Below are positions 15,137 to 23,287 of a DNA stretch of 42,834 bases, one piece after another (positions within the stretch are counted from its first letter, which is position 1; each line of letters starts with the position of its first letter). Source of the stretch: Streptomyces lacrimifluminis (GTDB taxonomy: Bacteria; Actinomycetota; Actinomycetes; Streptomycetales; Streptomycetaceae); contig NZ_BMMU01000005.1 in the NCBI RefSeq assembly GCF_014646095.1, forward strand, positions 292,309 to 335,142, in the 5' to 3' direction. The translations under genes were made by a program, and so were the position numbers. The notes below the pieces were generated by a model. The model was given only the letters and a program-made list of their open reading frames with translations, did no database searches and was not told the origin of the DNA.

Positions 15137-16597
15137 CTACTGAGCCGGGTCGGACGGTGGCGACCCCTCTTCGGGTCGCTCGGTCCGGGCCGTCTGCTCT
15201 GGCTGCTGGGGCTGTTGTTGGGTCTCCTGCTGAGCCTTGGTCAGGGCGATGTCCACCGCTGTGGCCCCGCGTGGCTGCGGTGCGTGGCGTAGCGCGTCCG
15301 CCGCGTTGCTGTAGGCCTGGGAGTACACGCGCAGATAGCCGACGACCGTGTTCGTCACCGCGACCAGCGGTACGGCGACCACCGCGCCGCCGATCCCCGC
15401 CACCAGGCCGCCCGCCGCCACGGTCAGCACCACCGCCAGCGGGTGGACCCGCACCGCCCGGCCCAGGATGAACGGCTGCAGGACATGGCCCTCGATCTGC
15501 TGCACGGCCAGCACCACCGCGACCACCAGCACCGCCGTGAAGACGCCCTGGGTCACCAGCGCCACCACCACCGCCAGGGCGCCGGAGGCGACCGCGCCGA
15601 CCAGCGGGATGAAGGAGAACAGGAAGATGAAGACGGCCAGTGGGACAGCCATCGGCACGTCCAGGAAGTAGATGCCGAGACCGATGAAGATGGCGTCGAT
15701 CAGAGCCACTATCACCGTCCCCCGCACATACGCCGTCAGCGTGCGCCACGCTCGCGGGCCGGCGCCGGCGACACCGGGGCGGGCCGCCGCCGGCACCAGC
15801 TTCAGCGTCCACTCCCAGATGCGCTTGCCGTCGTAGAGGAGGAAGAGCGTCGAGAAGGCCGCCAGCAGTATGCCGGTCAGCGCCTCGACGATGACCGTGA
15901 CGCCTTCCAGGCCCGCCGACGTGATCTGGTCCGTGTTGGCGCCGACCGCTTCACGAAGGTTCTCGGCGATCTCGTTGATCTGCTTGTCGGTGACGTGGAA
16001 GGGGCTGTTGAGCAGCCAGTTGCGCAGTTCGTCGATGCCGTCCTGGACCTGGTCGGAGAGCTGGTCGGTGTTCTCGATGACCTGCCAGGTCACGAACCAG
16101 CCGATCAGCCCCATCACGACGAACCCGAGGATCGCGGTGAGCGCGGTCGCGGGACCGCGCGGCATTCCCCACCGGGTGAGACGGGCGACCGCGGGCTGGA
16201 GCAGCGCGGTGATGAGCAGCGCCACCACGAAGGCGAAGACGACGAGTTGGACCGCACTGATGACCCGCATCAGCACCCAGAGCGTGCCCGCGAGCACCAG
16301 CAGCCGCCAGCCCGCCTCGGCCGCGACCCGTACGCCCCACGGGACGACGGAGGCGGGCTCGGGCCGGACGGCGAGTACACCAGGACCCGTCGGGGTGGTG
16401 GTGGTAGCCGCGCGAACAGGCTGCTCCTCCTCGTACCGGGGCTCGGGCGGCGCGGTGTGCGGCGGTGACGGAGCGCCGTACGAGCCCCCGTCGTCCCCGT
16501 GCTCCTTCTCCACCTCGGCACGGCGCGCGTCCAACCGCTCGCCCATCTCGGTGAGCCGGACCCCGACGCGGCCGAGCCACCGCGGCACTCTCGACAT
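15137..16597 (-). CDS. AI-2E family transporter (PerM/YdiK-like permease)
   Basis: From the ATG at 16597 the protein has 486 residues. An acidic, Pro-rich cytoplasmic N-terminus of about 100 residues precedes paired helices (VLAGTLWVLMRVISAVQLVVFAF and neighbours), an amphipathic middle region (about residues 190-235) and a C-terminal bundle with the conserved blocks FSFIPLVGAVASG and QQIEGHVLQPFILGRAV. This is the AI-2E/UPF0118 pattern; members include TqsA and sodium/proton antiporters. The C-terminus ends in a Gln/Pro/Glu-rich tail. The substrate is not predictable. It is separated from the upstream transglycosylase gene by a hairpin. Confidence 0.9.
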   Translation of the reverse strand: MSRVPRWLGRVGVRLTEMGERLDARRAEVEKEHGDDGGSYGAPSPPHTAPPEPRYEEEQPVRAATTTTPTGPGVLAVRPEPASVVPWGVRVAAEAGWRLLVLAGTLWVLMRVISAVQLVVFAFVVALLITALLQPAVARLTRWGMPRGPATALTAILGFVVMGLIGWFVTWQVIENTDQLSDQVQDGIDELRNWLLNSPFHVTDKQINEIAENLREAVGANTDQITSAGLEGVTVIVEALTGILLAAFSTLFLLYDGKRIWEWTLKLVPAAARPGVAGAGPRAWRTLTAYVRGTVIVALIDAIFIGLGIYFLDVPMAVPLAVFIFLFSFIPLVGAVASGALAVVVALVTQGVFTAVLVVAVVLAVQQIEGHVLQPFILGRAVRVHPLAVVLTVAAGGLVAGIGGAVVAVPLVAVTNTVVGYLRVYSQAYSNAADALRHAPQPRGATAVDIALTKAQQETQQQPQQPEQTARTERPEEGSPPSDPAQ

Positions 16598-16696
16598 GAT
16601 CCGCCCTCGTCCCCCGTATCTCCCTCTGCCCATTCTTCTCCCCAAAGCCTCCTGAGCCTCGGGAGCAGCGGTCCAGATCCGACCGTACATGGCCGA

Positions 16697-16725
16697 AGCC
16701 CCTCACCGAAGGACGGTGAGGGGCT
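16697..16725 (-). terminator. Terminator after the lytic transglycosylase gene
   Basis: An 11-bp perfect stem (agcccctcacc / ggtgaggggct) with loop gaaggac, 43 bases beyond the transglycosylase stop codon on the minus strand. Only a short T-run follows. Confidence 0.7.
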
Positions 16726-16767
16726 CGGAAAGGTTGAGACAACTGAGCGCGGAAGACGCGAAAGTGC

Positions 16768-17475
16768 TCAGTAGTAGTTGTTGGCCTGCCAGAAGTTCCA
16801 CGCGCCGCACGGGCTGTCGTAGCGATCGGCCATGTAGCTCAGGCCCCACTTGATCTGGGTGGCCGGGTTCGTCGCCCAGTCGGCACCCGCCGAGGACATC
16901 TTGGAACCCGGGAGCGCCTGCATGAGACCGAACGCGTCGGAACTGGGGTTGTCCGCCTGGTAGTTCCAGCTGGACTCGTGGTCCACGATGTTGCTGAAGC
17001 ACTGGAACTGGTCCGCCGGGACGATCTGGCGCGCCATCTCCTGGACTTCGGCGACGGAGTACGAAGCCTGCACCGGGAAGCTGGACGCGTCACGCGTCGC
17101 GGAACGGCTGGCCGCCGCTTCCGCTTCCTTGCGCGCCTTGGCCTCTGCCTCGGCCTTCTCGGCTGCCTTCTCCGCGGCCTTCTGCTTGGCGACCGCGTCC
17201 TTGGCAGCCTGCTTACGGGCAGACTCCTCGGCGTCCTTCTTGGCGGTGGCGTCGGCGGCGATGGCCTGGATGTCGGCCTGCTGCGTCAGGGACGCGGTCT
17301 GCACCTCGGCCTGGGAGCCCACGGGAATGTCCGTGAGCAGCGTGGTGTCGCCTACCAGGGCCTCGGCATCGTTGGGGGTCCCGGTGTTGCCCGAGGCCAC
17401 ACCTGTAACTGCGCCGACAGCGGTGACCGCGGTGGCCGAGGCCACTGCGAGTCCCCGGACCGAAATCCGGCTCAC
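16768..17475 (-). CDS. Secreted transglycosylase SLT-domain protein (muralytic enzyme)
   Basis: The GTG at 17475 is chosen because ggaagga stands 7 bases upstream; it gives 235 residues. The N-terminus (SRISVRG then LAVASATAVTAVGAVTGVASG) is a Sec signal peptide. A long charged coiled-coil-like region rich in Ala, Lys and Glu (about residues 75-130) follows. The C-terminal SLT/lysozyme-like domain contains FSNIVDHESSWNY with the likely catalytic Glu, SDAFGLMQALPGSKM and IKWGLSYMADRY, and ends ANNYY. It should cleave peptidoglycan glycan strands outside the cell, in remodelling or growth. A 457-bp leader without another gene precedes it, suggesting complex regulation. Confidence 0.92.
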   Translation of the reverse strand: MSRISVRGLAVASATAVTAVGAVTGVASGNTGTPNDAEALVGDTTLLTDIPVGSQAEVQTASLTQQADIQAIAADATAKKDAEESARKQAAKDAVAKQKAAEKAAEKAEAEAKARKEAEAAASRSATRDASSFPVQASYSVAEVQEMARQIVPADQFQCFSNIVDHESSWNYQADNPSSDAFGLMQALPGSKMSSAGADWATNPATQIKWGLSYMADRYDSPCGAWNFWQANNYY

Positions 17476-17759
17476 ACGGTTTCCTTCCAGCATCGCCCGC
17501 TTCGGTGACCCTGGCGGACGCAATCTTGCCCCCAAGTCACTGGCCTCCCAACTGCGGGGTCACGGGAGACACGGGCCCGGTGGGGAACTCCTTTGCGGGG
17601 AGCGCCACATGGTGCACGGGCGGCATACGACGACGGTATGGAGTTGAAGGCGATGCTTCGGCGGTGCCGTACTACTGGGGGTACAGATGTGTCGTATGCG
17701 GGGCCTGACAGGAGTGAGACTCTGCCGCACCCGGACGCCGAGTGGCAATTCTGAGTTGC

Positions 17760-17775
17760 GTGTGAAAGCTCACAC
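17760..17775. promoter_or_regulatory. Crp-like palindrome gtgtga-N4-tcacac
   Basis: Perfect 6-bp arms flank aagc. The core TGTGA/TCACA halves match the Crp consensus, but with a 4-base spacer where 6 is usual. It is 285 bases upstream of the transglycosylase start codon. Confidence 0.4.
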
Positions 17776-17818
17776 CTCGTTTGTCGCAGGTGATTTGAGG
17801 AAAACCGCAGACGCGGAA

Positions 17819-17858
17819 GCGCCGCCCGGCTAGGCTCTTCGCCTTTGCCGGACGGCGC
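17819..17858 (-). terminator. Terminator hairpin after the PhoH gene
   Basis: Stem gcgccgcccggc / gccggacggcgc (12 bp, one mismatched pair) with a 16-base loop, 75-115 bases beyond the PhoH stop codon, followed on the minus strand by gcttccgcgtctgcggtttt. Confidence 0.6.
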
Positions 17859-17932
17859 CTCTTTCACGAACTCCTGGGTAACCGGAAGCAATTGCCCAAT
17901 TGCCCGAACGAGTCCCTATCTGCCCAACAGTG

Positions 17933-19258
17933 TCAGATCTGCCCGTCCTCCAGCATTTCGGTCACCAGGGCCGCGATCTGGGACCGCTCGGACCGGTTGA
18001 GGGTGACGTGCGCGAAGAGCGGGTGCCCCTTCAGCTTCTCGACGACGGCTACGACACCGTCGTACCGACCGACCCGTAGATTGTCCCGTTGTGCCACGTC
18101 ATGGGTGAGAATCACCCGGGAGTTGGCTCCGATTCGGGACAGCACGGTGAGCAGGACGTTCCGCTCCAGCGACTGCGCCTCGTCCACGATCACGAACGCG
18201 TCGTGGAGCGACCGGCCGCGGATGTGGGTGAGGGGCAGCACTTCGAGCATGCCGCGCGAGGTGATCTCTTCGATGACTTCGCGGCTGGTGACCGCGGACA
18301 GCGTGTCGAAGACCGCCTGCGCCCAGGGACCCATCTTCTCGGACTCGGATCCGGGCAGATAGCCGAGTTCCTGGCCGCCGACCGCGTACAGCGGCCGGAA
18401 GACCATCACCTTCTGGTGCTGCCGCCGCTCCAGCACGGCTTCCAGACCGGCGCACAGCGCGAGCGCCGACTTGCCGGTGCCGGCGCGGCCGCCCATCGAC
18501 ACGATCCCGATGTCCGGATCGAGGAGGATGTCGAGCGCGATCCGCTGCTCGGCGCTCCTGCCCTTGATGCCGAACGCCTCGCGATCCCCTCGTACGAGAC
18601 GGACGTTGCCCTCGGCCGTGACACGCCCCAGGGCCTTGCCGCGTTCCGACTGGATCGTCAGGCCGGTGTGCACCGGCAGTTCGGCGGCCTCCGGGACGTA
18701 GGCGTGCCCTTCCTCGAAGAGGAGGTCCACCTGTTCGCCGGGCAGGGTCAGTTCGGACATTCCGGTCCAGCCGGAGGAGCCCGTGATGGCCAGCTCCGCG
18801 CGGTACTCCTCGGCGAGGAGTCCGACGGACGAGGCCTTGATCCTGAGCGGCAGGTCCTTCGACACGACCGTGACGTCGTACCCCTCGGCCTGCAGGTTTC
18901 GGGCGACCGCGAGGATGCGGGAGTCGTTGTCCCCCAGGCGGTAGCCGCTTGGCAGCACGCTGGGGTCCGAGTGGTTGAGCTCGACACGGACGGTCCCACC
19001 CAGTTCCCCGATCGGAATCGGGGCGTCGAGTCGACCGAACCGGACGCGGAACTCGTCCAGCATGCGCAGGGCCTGCCGGGCGAAGTAGCCGAGTTCGGGA
19101 TGGTGCCGTTTGGCCTCCAACTCCGTGACCACGACGATCGGCAGCACGACTTCGTGCTCGTCGAAGCGGTTCAGGGCGCCTGGATCGGCCAGCAGGACGC
19201 TGGTGTCGAGAACATAGGTGCGCCGGTCTGGCATACGGCGCTTTGTGCTGGTCACCAC
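17933..19258 (-). CDS. PIN domain-PhoH family ATPase
   Basis: The GTG at 19258 begins the conserved [28 protein letters not shown] start and yields 441 residues. Residues about 15-140 form a PIN RNase domain, with acidic residues in [19 protein letters not shown] and [12 protein letters not shown]. Residues about 230-440 form the PhoH P-loop ATPase, with Walker [11 protein letters not shown] and Walker [11 protein letters not shown]. This PIN-PhoH (PhoH2) architecture is known in actinobacteria, where mycobacterial members unwind and cleave RNA in an ATP-dependent way. Cytoplasmic RNA processing or stress-linked decay is the likely role. The partner VapB-like antitoxin-like gene (phoAT) found upstream in mycobacteria is not seen here. 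Confidence 0.93.
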   Translation of the reverse strand: MVTSTKRRMPDRRTYVLDTSVLLADPGALNRFDEHEVVLPIVVVTELEAKRHHPELGYFARQALRMLDEFRVRFGRLDAPIPIGELGGTVRVELNHSDPSVLPSGYRLGDNDSRILAVARNLQAEGYDVTVVSKDLPLRIKASSVGLLAEEYRAELAITGSSGWTGMSELTLPGEQVDLLFEEGHAYVPEAAELPVHTGLTIQSERGKALGRVTAEGNVRLVRGDREAFGIKGRSAEQRIALDILLDPDIGIVSMGGRAGTGKSALALCAGLEAVLERRQHQKVMVFRPLYAVGGQELGYLPGSESEKMGPWAQAVFDTLSAVTSREVIEEITSRGMLEVLPLTHIRGRSLHDAFVIVDEAQSLERNVLLTVLSRIGANSRVILTHDVAQRDNLRVGRYDGVVAVVEKLKGHPLFAHVTLNRSERSQIAALVTEMLEDGQI

Positions 19259-19614
19259 GGAAGGACGTACCCCCTCGGATGAGGTCGGGGAGCGACGAAG
19301 GAGATCTGGACCGGTCGACGGCCCCATTGCGCGGGCCGAGAACCGGCCCTCCGCCTGTTCGCCCGTGCTGTGACCACACGGTCGGGCTGGTGCAAAGGGC
19401 CTCCCGGGCGGACGGCCCCGTGCCGCCCGCTGAGATACGACGCCCGTGGTTCGGGTGTCGACCTGCTTGGTTTATGCCCTCGAACATGCGCCGCCATGCC
19501 ACACCACAGGGCGGCGCGCTGGTGAACTCCTTGTTACTTCCGTCCCAGAGGGGGTGACTCCGATGCCGGGGGCACGCTCGGGGCGGGCCTGGCCAGACCC
19601 GGCTCGGGCCTGGT
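19259..19614. other. Intergenic region between prenyltransferase and phoH
   Basis: These 356 bases should carry the phoH promoter and the prenyltransferase terminator. A hairpin gcgccgcc (19488-19495) / ggcggcgc (19510-19517) and two copies of cgggcctgg about 20 bases apart are visible. No gene is supported. Confidence 0.4.
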
Positions 19615-20391
19615 TCAGCCGCCGTAACGCCGGTGGCGGGCCGCGTAGTCGCGCAGGGCGCGCAGGAAGTCGACCTTGCGGAAGGCCGGCCAGAAGACCT
19701 CGCAGAAGTAGTACTCCGAGTGGGCCGTCTGCCAGAGCATGAACCCGGACAGCCGCTGCTCGCCGCTGGTGCGGATGACGAGGTCGGGGTCGGGCTGGTC
19801 GCTGGTGTAGAGGTGCTTGCCGATCAGGTCGATGTCGACGTTCTCGGCGAGTTCCTCCAGCGAGGCGCCCTTCTCGTGGGCGTCGAGCATCATCGAGCGC
19901 ACGGCGTCGGCGATCTCCTGCCGGCCGCCGTAGCCGATGGCGACGTTGACCAGTATCCCGCCCGTCACGTGCGCGGTGGCCTCCTCGGCCTCCTTGAGCT
20001 GGGTCTGCAGCTGTCCGGGGAGCAGATCGAGGTTGCCGACATGGTGGACGCGCCAGCGGCCGTCGGCGGCGAGGGAGGTCACGACGTTCTCGATGATCTC
20101 CAGGAGGGGTGCGAGTTCCTCCGGCGGACGGTTGACGTTGTCCGTGGAGAGCAGCCAGAGGGTGACGACCTCGACATCGGTCTCGGAGCACCAGCCGAGG
20201 AACTCCTCGATCTTGTCCGCGCCGGCCCGGTGTCCCTGGGCGGTGGTGGAACCCGCCGCCTTCGCCCAGCGCCGGTTGCCGTCCACGATGACGCCGATGT
20301 GCTTGGGCACCTGGTCGTGATCGAGATGGCCCTCCACCCTGCGTGTGTAGACCCGGACCAGCAGTCGGCGCAGGTTGTCGCGCAGGTTCAC
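19615..20391 (-). CDS. uppS: Isoprenyl (polyprenyl) transferase, UPP synthase family
   Basis: The GTG at 20391 follows ggagggg by about 11 bases and begins the conserved NLRDNLRRLLVRVYTRRVEGHL segment, giving 258 residues. The cis-prenyltransferase signature is complete: IGVIVDGNRRWA with the catalytic Asp, TLWLLSTDNVNRP, IGYGGRQEI, and the C-terminal DLVIRTSGEQRLSGF and YFCEVFWPAFR. The enzyme condenses isopentenyl diphosphate onto an allylic starter to make Z-polyprenyl diphosphate, the lipid carrier for wall polymers. Streptomyces usually carry two such genes, one next to recO. This copy is not next to recO, so it may be the second, possibly shorter-chain paralogue. The long leader contains an intrinsic terminator. 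Confidence 0.93.
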   Translation of the reverse strand: MNLRDNLRRLLVRVYTRRVEGHLDHDQVPKHIGVIVDGNRRWAKAAGSTTAQGHRAGADKIEEFLGWCSETDVEVVTLWLLSTDNVNRPPEELAPLLEIIENVVTSLAADGRWRVHHVGNLDLLPGQLQTQLKEAEEATAHVTGGILVNVAIGYGGRQEIADAVRSMMLDAHEKGASLEELAENVDIDLIGKHLYTSDQPDPDLVIRTSGEQRLSGFMLWQTAHSEYYFCEVFWPAFRKVDFLRALRDYAARHRRYGG

Positions 20392-21069
20392 GTGTTTGTC
20401 AGCCCCTCCGTACGGATCGGACAGGCGCGGCCGGGCGCAATCCCTGGCGCGATCCCTGCCCGTGTGGCGGTCCTCGGGGGTGGCGATCCCCGGAGAGGAA
20501 GCGTACCGCTGTGGGAAGGGAGGTCCTGCGCCCGGGGGAACGGGGCCCTGCGTCCGGGAGGACCACGGGCGGGCAAAGCGGACCTCGCCTCCCGGGAGGA
20601 GGGAGGGGCGGAGGCGCGGAGAAGCGCGGGAGGAGGGGGCGCCGGAGAAGAGGTCGGAGAGCGGCGGTATCCGGCTGGCTCCGACAGGGCACAAAAAACG
20701 GGCCGGTCCGTGGGGGGGGAGACGGACCGGCCCGAGGGGGGGCTTCCACCATAACCCTTCGTGAGTGATGCTGTGTACATCGGCGCGGAAAACTACTCTC
20801 CGAAGTCGCCCGGCAACGCGTGGATGGCCTCCGAAGCCCATTTCCACGGTCGGATCATGGCCGGAAATCAGCTGATTCCCAGGAAATATCGCGGGATTCG
20901 GGGAGATCCAGAGGAGCCTGACGGGTTTCACCCCCCTGGCGGATGCCCGCGCACCACCCCAGGGCCATTCGGGTACCGGACGGGTCCGGGAGCCCTGCGG
21001 GCCGGGCGTCCCTCCCGGAGGCGGCCCTGCCGCGAACGCTCGCTTGACGCCCTCGCTAACTTCGCAGCC
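20392..21069. other. 678-bp divergent region with no supported gene
   Basis: It separates the prenyltransferase and DUF192 genes. It contains a strong minus-strand terminator (20692-20733), GC-rich low-complexity sequence (20540-20690) and a less GC-rich block (20761-20900). The plus strand is open from a GTG at 20761 through the DUF192 start, but the predicted residues do not resemble the family and GC bias at third positions is weak. Confidence 0.5.
20692..20733 (-). terminator. Strong intrinsic terminator, minus strand
   Basis: An 11-bp perfect stem gggccggtccg / cggaccggccc (arms 20723-20733 and 20700-20710) followed on the minus strand by C-G and six T residues. It lies 300 bases upstream of the prenyltransferase start codon with no obvious gene before it, so it may end a small RNA or act as an attenuator. 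Confidence 0.85.
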
Positions 21070-21426
21070 ATGGCCACGTTCACCACCACTGAGACACCGG
21101 AGCCGATTGCGCTGGAGCTCGCCGAGTCGGGACGAGCACGGCGACGCGGGCTGCTCGGCCGGGACGGAATCGAGGGCGCGCTGCTGCTGACGCCCGCGAG
21201 TTCGGTGCACACGTTCGGGATGCGGTTCGCGATCGACGTCGCCTATCTCGACGGAAAAGCGCGGGTCCGGGCGGTAAGAACCATGCGTCCGGGTCGAGTT
21301 GGACTTCCACGCCCCTGGGTGCGGTCGATCCTGGAAGCGGAGGCCGGGGCGCTGGCAAGGTGGGGCGTACGCCGGGGTGCACAGCTCACGATCCGGGCGG
21401 ACGGGGCGGTTCCGAAGGACCGCTGA
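21070..21426 (+). CDS. DUF192 family protein
   Basis: The 118-residue protein matches the DUF192 fold: RRRGLLGRDGIEGALLLTPASSVHTFGMRFAIDVAYLD, then RAVRTMRPGRVGLPRPWVRSILEAEAG and a final strand region with LTIRADG. No catalytic function is established for the family; some members are secreted, but no signal peptide is visible here. The ATG at 21070 has no clear ribosome site, and TAACTT at 21057-21062 ends 7 bases before it, so a leaderless transcript is possible. The frame is open further upstream, but those residues do not fit the family. Confidence 0.85.
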   Translation: MATFTTTETPEPIALELAESGRARRRGLLGRDGIEGALLLTPASSVHTFGMRFAIDVAYLDGKARVRAVRTMRPGRVGLPRPWVRSILEAEAGALARWGVRRGAQLTIRADGAVPKDR

Positions 21427-21924
21427 GCAGGCACGGAACGAAATCTGGCGCCGCGCCGGGTGAGGCGGCAAGGCACCGCGCAGGCCCCTCCTCTGCGCGG
21501 TACCGTCCGCGCGACTTTGCTCACGCGAATTACCTTTGGCCAAATTTACGCGACGCCGGGCCATGCTCGCGGACGACTGCGATAACGATGTGGAAACCTC
21601 GTGAAACCTTTTCGGGCATATGCGCACATGTCCCACAGGCGGTCAGCGTGACCCGACTCCTCCGCCGAGATCTCGCCAATATTCGGATGAGCGGGAGCGA
21701 TATCCGGATGCCTGCGACAGATAAGTAACGGTATATGGCGCTTCACCGGAATTGTTCAGCGACATGAGGGGGCGGATCTCCAGCCATCTCCTCAGTCGAG
21801 GCTGCTCCCGCCGACTCGGACAGCGGTTACTCGCCAGTTCTGTCTCTGCGGCGGAAGCAGCGCCTCCGGCGGGTGGCGTCGGTGACGACCGGTCCGGTCG
21901 AGCGGGAGAGGCAGGCCGGTCGTA
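21427..21924. other. Convergent intergenic region with AT-richer core
   Basis: About 500 bases with no clear gene. The core 21520-21760 is markedly less GC-rich than the neighbourhood and contains direct repeats atattcggatg (21679-21689) and atatccggatg (21700-21710), 21 bp apart. Short frames of 46 aa (plus, 21588-21728) and 66 aa (minus, 21546-21746, with a TTA codon) exist but lack family resemblance or good ribosome sites. Confidence 0.45.
21679..21710. repeat. Paired 11-bp direct repeat
   Basis: atattcggatg and atatccggatg differ at one position and start 21 bp apart, two helical turns, as expected for tandem binding of one protein. Confidence 0.45.
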
Positions 21925-22209
21925 TCAGCCGGGCGGCTTGCGGGCCTCGAAGAGCTGGCGGCTGCTGTGCGCCACGAACGGACCCTCGGCCTCGTTCCGC
22001 TCGTGCAGGGACCGGAGTTGGGGACGGTAGGCGTCGACGGTGAACCCGGGCACCATCCAGATCACCTTGCGCAGGAAGTGGACGACGGCCGCGATGTCGT
22101 AGAACTCCATCCGCAGCCGCTCGGCGCGCAGTTCGACGATCTCCAGCCCGGCGGCCTCCGCGCCGACCCGCTCACGGTCGGGGTGGCGGACCTCGTGCTG
22201 TTCGTCCGG
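21925..22209 (-). pseudogene. C-terminal remnant of a class I SAM methyltransferase
   Basis: About 94 residues from PDEQHEVRHPDR through EIVELRAERLRMEFYDIAAVVHFL and PGFTVDAYRPQL to FVAHSSRQLFEARKPPG match the C-terminal third of a common Streptomyces methyltransferase family, by my recall. The SAM-binding N-terminal part (the GxGxG region) is absent. Homology stops near 22209, where plus-strand DinB-like coding begins. The minus frame stays open to 22971 only as the shadow of other genes. I infer that a deletion removed the 5' portions of two divergent genes. Confidence 0.65.
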
Positions 22210-22216
22210 CAGCGGT

Positions 22217-22671
22217 CCGAGGAAGCTCGACCAGGAGCGGGACGCGGTGCTGTGGAAGCTGGAGGGCCTGAGCGAGGACCAGGTCCGCAGGCCGATGACA
22301 CCGTCAGGGACGAGTCTGCTGGGGCTGGTGAAGCATCTGGCGTCGGCGAGTACGGCTGGTTCGTCGAGACGTTCGGCCGGGAGGTGGAACCGCTCTGGTT
22401 CGACCCCTACACCGATGAGGACATGAGCACGGGCCCGGACGAGAGCAAGGCCCGGATCACCGACTTCTACACCCGCGCCCGCGCCGCCGCCGACCGCGTA
22501 CTGACGGAACTCCCCCTGGACACCCTGGGCAAGCCGGCATGGCGGGACGACGAGTGCTCGCTGCGCTGGGTCCTGGTCCGCATGACGGCGGAGACCGCCC
22601 GGCACGCGGGGCACATGGACATCGTGCGGGAGTTGATCGACGGGGTGACCGGGGCGTACGAACCGGCGTGA
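22217..22671 (+). pseudogene. DinB/DUF664 family protein, N-terminally truncated and frameshifted
   Basis: The first part (KLDQERDAVLWKLEGLS, then RRPMTPSGTSLLGLVKHLAS) is read in one frame from about 22223. The rest (EYGWFVETFGREVEPLWFDP to TAETARHAGHMDIVRELIDGV) continues in another frame after about 22345. The switch fits loss of one base in gcgtcggcgagtac, where the family has HLASVEYGWF. No start codon or ribosome site precedes the first part, which abuts the methyltransferase remnant. DinB-fold proteins are metal-binding four-helix bundles of mostly unknown function. Both the lost start and the frameshift indicate a dead gene, though the frameshift alone could be an assembly error. Confidence 0.7.
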
Positions 22672-22717
22672 CTCACGGGCTGATTGAACGGTTCGGCCCG
22701 GTAGGCCCGGTGGGGCT

Positions 22718-23236
22718 TCATGGCCTCTCGGCGTCGAGGACGAGCATGACGTGCTCGTTGTCGCCGTAGCGGACCGTGCCGGTGCGACGGAAGCCGTGCT
22801 TTTCGAGGAGGCGGACGGAGGCGGTGTTCCCGGCGAAGGGATCGGCGTAGAGGGGCCGGTTGGTCTCGCGGAGCAGGAACAGCCCGAGGGCGACGCTCCC
22901 GATCCCTCTCCCCCAGTACGGCCGCCCGAGCCAGTACCCGATGAAGCGATGCCCACCGGCGCCCTGTTCACCCTCCCACCAGGCGACGATGCTGCCGGCG
23001 GGCTCGGCGTCCACGGTGACCGTCTGCACGAACACGGTGCTGTCGCCGAGGATCTTGGACTTCCAGTGCGCCATAAAGGCGTCCCGCGGCCTGGGCGTGA
23101 ACCGCGACCGCCGGGCGGCTTCGGGATCGTTCTCGTACGCGAGCAGGAACTCCAGGTCGGCTTCCACGACGTCGCGAAGCTGCACGTCGTTGCCGGTTCC
23201 GCCGTGGCTCGGGGTGTCGGTCACCTTGTCGGTCAT
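22718..23236 (-). CDS. GNAT family N-acetyltransferase (RimJ/RimL-like)
   Basis: From the ATG at 23236 the protein has 172 residues. It shows VQLRDVVEADLEFLLAYENDPEAARRS at the start, the acetyl-CoA motif GYWLGRPYWGRGIGSVALGLFL, and NTASVRLLEKHGFRRTGTVR near the end. These are typical of the RimJ/RimL-like group that acetylates protein N-termini or small amines, including some antibiotics. An in-frame ATG at 23266 has aggaagagga upstream and would place the start 21 bases after the preceding gene, so the true start may be there. It probably forms an operon with the reductase gene upstream. Confidence 0.9.
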   Translation of the reverse strand: MTDKVTDTPSHGGTGNDVQLRDVVEADLEFLLAYENDPEAARRSRFTPRPRDAFMAHWKSKILGDSTVFVQTVTVDAEPAGSIVAWWEGEQGAGGHRFIGYWLGRPYWGRGIGSVALGLFLLRETNRPLYADPFAGNTASVRLLEKHGFRRTGTVRYGDNEHVMLVLDAERP

Positions 23237-23287
23237 GGTGGGGAGTCTGGCAGGGGGCACTGACATTGACCGGCAAGTCCTCTTCCT

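Larger units (their letters stand above)
17476..17932 (-). promoter_or_regulatory. Long upstream region of the transglycosylase gene
   Basis: No convincing gene lies in these 457 bases between the PhoH stop codon and the transglycosylase start. The distal part holds the PhoH terminator (17819-17858) and a TGTGA-N4-TCACA palindrome (17760-17775). The proximal 250 bases form a GC-rich leader with several possible hairpins. Streptomyces wall-lytic genes often carry Crp sites and c-di-AMP riboswitches in such leaders. I could not match the conserved riboswitch core by eye, so none is claimed. Confidence 0.5.

Noticed and set aside
14657..15471. Several plus-strand frames over the tandem repeat
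   Set aside because: They change content with each repeat copy and run antisense into the AI-2E permease gene.
17476..17760. c-di-AMP (ydaO) riboswitch upstream of the transglycosylase gene
   Set aside because: The gene context fits, but I could not align the conserved core motifs by eye, so it is left as a check and not called.
20761..21069. N-terminal extension of the DUF192 protein from GTG 20761
   Set aside because: The residues do not resemble the family, third-position GC is weak, and the sequence includes low-complexity GC runs.
19615..21636. Extended reading frame upstream of the prenyltransferase start
   Set aside because: The family begins at the NLRDN segment. The upstream part crosses a terminator and the DUF192 gene on the other strand and has no family-like residues.
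21546..21746. 66-codon minus-strand frame with a TTA codon
   Set aside because: It has no ribosome site and no family resemblance, and it lies in an AT-richer non-coding patch.
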